Below are positions 60,879-64,000 of a DNA stretch of 64,000 bases, piece by piece. How positions within the stretch are numbered: position 1 is the first letter of the stretch; every line of letters starts with the position of its first letter. The stretch is from Isoetes taiwanensis (Eukaryota; Streptophyta; Lycopodiopsida; Isoetales; Isoetaceae), in contig JAJEKV010000333.1 in assembly GCA_021234155.1 (NCBI GenBank), positions 248,001-312,000 on the forward strand, in the 5' to 3' direction. The position numbers were made by a program, and so were the translations under genes. The notes under the pieces were generated by a model that saw only the letters and a list, made by a program, of their open reading frames with translations, did no database searches and was not told the DNA's origin.

Positions 60879-61522
60879 TGTTAAAATTGTTATAGTCCCA
60901 ATGTGCTTAGCATAGATCTCAAATTTACACCATTAATACTTAGTAAACCATTGCTTTAAACATATAACCTTATTGCACCTTTCCCCGTTAATCAATTTAG
61001 AAAATATCAATGCAATAGTCTACTAGACCAAATGAACAAGAACTCGAGCCTTATGTCTTTCAAAATATCAATGGTACGTAGTTTTTACACGGCCACAACC
61101 TCCGCACCAATCGCTACATCATCAATTATCTACAATCTTATTTACAAGATTTTTCACGGCCGATCCGACGACTCAAGTTAATGTAATATGTTCAATTATA
61201 GTTCGTCAACTTTCCTTCCATTTTTTTCGCTTTCACCTCTTTGCTAGCTCAGAGACATATTTATCCTTTTAATATCCCGCTGAAATAATAATAAGCCTTA
61301 ATAAAACACTTTCGCCAACCATTAACCTTTTACCCCTTTTTCATTTCTTAACCATATTGGTCTTTTTGCAACTTAAAGCACTTGGTCTCAGACTTGATCT
61401 CTTTCCCTAATTATGCAATCGTGAATGTTTCCTCAGATTAACTGCGGAATCCATGCAGTATCAACTTCTCACTTATTATATGAACCTCCAGGAATATGTG
61501 ATGATCAACAATATTTCTAACA
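60879..61522 (-). repeat. copia 5' LTR
   Basis: Pairs with 55908-56557. The adjacent primer-binding site on its inner side fixes it as the 5' LTR of a minus-strand element. Confidence 0.93.
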
Positions 61523-62021
61523 AAAATAAAGGTCTACCTTGAGAAAATTCAATTGCTATAGTGTGACAAACATGTTGGCTTTTAAGCAGTACCGGGTTTA
61601 AAACCTTTCAGGAGCTAAATCAAAACCCTTTGCCAAGGTAGAAATGGAAATTTCGGCCAGTACAGGTATATTTACATGTTGAGAAATACTATGTGTTTTT
61701 TTTAGGTTTTTTCCTCAAGGTATACATGGCATGAAAGCAGCAATAAATGGCATTAAACCTTAGAAACGGTTCTAAAAGCATTGAGGGTCCATTGTGTAGA
61801 TACAATGGCAAAGAAATAAATACATAATTTGAAGGTGGAACATGGCTCAAAGAATGGACTTGTGGCTCAAAGAAAGGACTTGGTTACAATACAAGACCCT
61901 TAAATATGGTGGGCGCTACCTATATGTTTTATCAAAATGCAAGGTATTTACTTTAGCAGATAATGGACCATGGTTTGATTTAGGTTAGAGCTTCCCTTTT
62001 CCGCACTGTGACATCGGGTCG

Positions 62022-62615
62022 ATGGCTACAAAGAACCTAACATCGCCAAGGGCTAAGGCAGCCCTACAAGAATCTTAAGATCTTAATCTCACGCTTGTGG
62101 GTCTTTATCAGCCCCAAATGCAAGGTAAGGATATTCCATTCCTAGATCTGCGATTCCCCTTTTTTTAGTCAAAACCTAGTATACTGCTCCAGAACCGAAC
62201 AGGAAATCCTATTGCAATATCAATTTAGCACATGTGGAAGATCCACAGGAATCTACAAGGATATGCATAGCTGTTAATGTATGAAAGCACTGGCGGGAAT
62301 TTGATTCCGATGGCATTCCCTTCAGCCGCACTCGATGAAGAAACATTGCTTATATTTGGTCGGAGAACGAATTTGATTGTTCGCCTTTTGGTCGATAACG
62401 ACATCGATTACTATCATATCATGGGAGACCCAAAAGACAGCATGAGTTTAAAGAGGGAAGCAGGTTTCTCAAAAATGTATGTGGGAAACAAAAGAAGCAA
62501 TAATGGAGGCAAGAATGTGCACAATAGTGGAACTGGCAACAAAGACAATGAGGATGTGACTATTCCTGAGACACAGCAGTCTGATGGCTTTGCATCAGAC
62601 CAAGACGAGATCCAG
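62022..62615 (+). pseudogene. Second copy of the RT gene's first two exons
   Basis: Equivalent to 41591-42140. Exon 1 has the same ATG and GTAAGG donor, but the middle differs at a CTG/CAG cluster and reads into a stop. In exon 2 this copy is the better one: it stays open through ALDEETLLIFGRRTNLIVRL, VDNDIDYYHIMGDPKDSMS and KMYVGNKRSNNGG to DQDEIQ at the GTAGTT donor, where copy A is broken. The exons downstream are not in this window; sequence diverges at 63557. Confidence 0.6.
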
Positions 62616-63557
62616 GTAGTTTTTAAAGGATGTTTTGAGTCCATAACATGTTGCAAAGGTCTAGCAAGGTTGAGCAGATTTAATGAAAGGGTAATAGTGC
62701 ACCATATAACTGTGCAAGTGCAATTTACTGTATCAGAATATGACATTCAAGTTTACATTGCTTTAATTTCTATACTTCCATTCTAGCAGATGTACTAACT
62801 TGGCAAAAGGTTACAAGGGCTGATCGGCTATAAACCGAGAGGCTCCATTGTACCTTTTGGCCCTTCATGCATTACCAAAATTTTGCTAATGTCATGATGT
62901 TTGGCTGCAGGTACCGGACCTCTCCGCGCCTTTGTTTTTTTTTTTTTGCTTGCGCTTTGTGGATTTGCTAGGATATGAATGGAGTCACAATTGGAAGACC
63001 GCTTTTGAAAAAAACGAGGCAAGGCTGATTTATGATGTGCTTCTACATGACTCTTCTTGAATCGCTTTTACAAATGCACTGGTTGTATCTACCTTAGCTA
63101 TAAGATGTTTTTGAAGTGGTCTTTTTTTCGATAAAAAAACTATGGGCAGTCTAGGTGGATCTATGGATTAAAGTACTTTATCATAACATATTTCTGAAGC
63201 TGCTAAAGCAATACTTTCACTTTTATCTATATTCTCAAGCTGGTTTTAAGTCTTGTTGAAATGTTGCTATGTATGCATGCTTTCCTTTTTTAGGAAATGA
63301 AATAGTGAGCCAAAGGTCAGAGAATGCAAGGCATTGTATCGCCGGGCCAGTTGTAGATGCGTAGTTCCAAATCTATGTACACATCATTTTATCTCAGACT
63401 GCTGCACATATTTCTTCCTTAGGCATAATCCATATTGATCTTCTTATTTGAACATAGAAAGATACACTGCTAGAGATCCAGCTATCATCCTCCTTTTTAT
63501 AAAAACGAGTCAGCTTATGGTATCAGTTTTACAAAAATGTGCCCCTTTCCTTTATCC

Positions 63558-64000
63558 GGGGATTTTCAAAGCCAGGTTTTTTTTTCATGGTTTTTTAGGT
63601 TTTTTGTTAAAAAATAAGTTACTTAACATTGATAGCATGGTGCACTCGAATTAGGTACTGTGTAATACTCATAGTTCTTGTATTACATTATAATAGTTAT
63701 CAAAGTGAATTTAAAAAATTAAGCCACTTACTTTAAAGAATGAAGCCACTTACTTTAATGTACAGAAGATGTAATTTAGCAGAATACAATTGTTAACAAA
63801 GTAAATTTAAATAACGATGACATTTGCAAAAGGAATAACACTTTCGAAAAAAAAAGAGAGGAATTCATGAAGAATAACTTTAACGAAGATGTAATGAAAT
63901 AGAATTCAAAATTACTAATAAGAAGTTAGGAAGTGGATATGTAATAGAAGGATGCATAGTTTATCTTCAATGTATTGCTAATAAAGAAAAGTAAGTTGTG
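63558..64000. other. AT-rich sequence after the duplication end
   Basis: Starts CGGGGATTTTCAAAGCC with poly-T runs. GAAGCCACTTACTTTAA is repeated at about 63720 and 63743. No ORF recognised. It may be a further insertion into intron 2 of the second RT copy. Confidence 0.4.

Larger units (their letters stand above)
55908..61522 (-). mobile_element. Complete Ty1/copia element with AAAAT target duplication
   Basis: Two LTRs of about 650 bases (55908-56557 and 60879-61522) begin TGTTAAAATTG and end TTTCTAACA. AAAAT flanks both sides (55903-55907 and 61523-61527). Copy A of the surrounding duplication shows the unoccupied site. Left of the right LTR, the complement of TGGTATCGAGC is a copia initiator-tRNA-Met primer site with one base missing from CAGAG. 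Right of the left LTR, TTCCTCCTTC is the complement of a polypurine tract. Confidence 0.95.
55497..63557. repeat. Segmental duplication, copy B (interrupted by the copia element)
   Basis: Matches copy A (40685-43090) from 55497 to 55907 and from about 61523 to 63557. It lies directly downstream of the first RT gene and the TIR transposon, so the RT locus seems to have been duplicated in tandem. After 63557 it stops matching copy A, within what would be intron 2. Confidence 0.9.

Noticed and set aside
62414..62746. 110-codon minus-strand ORF
   Set aside because: Antisense of exon 2 of the second RT gene copy.

Overview
The window looks like nuclear DNA of a land plant with a large, repeat-rich genome. 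The evidence is spliced genes with GT-AG introns, a STIG1-type secreted peptide gene, and plant lineages of Ty3/gypsy chromovirus, Ty1/copia, MULE and CACTA-type elements, many nested or decayed. I cannot fix the lineage from sequence alone. A reverse-transcriptase gene of the rvt/Penelope type is not something I would expect in a typical crop angiosperm and would fit a non-flowering plant, but that is inference.

Layout. 1-2.85 kb: MULE transposase gene, minus strand. 2.85-11 kb: AT-rich sequence with short direct repeats, an isolated copia RNase H remnant, a glutathione-reductase-like exon fragment and a STIG1-like gene. 10.5-13.5 kb: decayed gypsy element. 15.0-15.7 kb: GC-rich, 5'-truncated LINE 3' end. 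17 kb: receptor-kinase fragment. 18.1 kb: 196-bp CACTA-type MITE with 3-bp target duplication. 21.6-23.2 kb: intact eight-exon inosine triphosphate pyrophosphatase (ITPA) gene, the clearest functional gene. 25-29.4 kb: two LTRs with tRNA-Asp-like primer sites facing each other, and an LTR element carrying an unrecognised coiled-coil protein. 29.4-36.5 kb: chromovirus with a 1.6-kb LTR. 36.7-40.5 kb: unrecognised minus-strand coding pieces.

40.7-63.6 kb is the most interesting part. A 2.4-kb segment holding the first two exons of a reverse-transcriptase gene occurs twice. The first copy continues through an intron into a long reverse-transcriptase body (44-47.8 kb) with recognisable RT motifs. 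Ten bases after that body a 7.5-kb TIR transposon (47,829-55,321) has inserted. The second copy follows and is split by a complete Ty1/copia element (55,908-61,522); the first copy preserves the empty site.

A caution for the whole window: where the duplicated sequences and the two copia LTRs can be compared, differences cluster at CTG/CAG (CHG) sites as small garbled indels, with long identical stretches between. This looks like base-calling error at methylated CHG sites in transposons. Many of the frameshifts described here may therefore be artefacts, whereas ITPA is clean.
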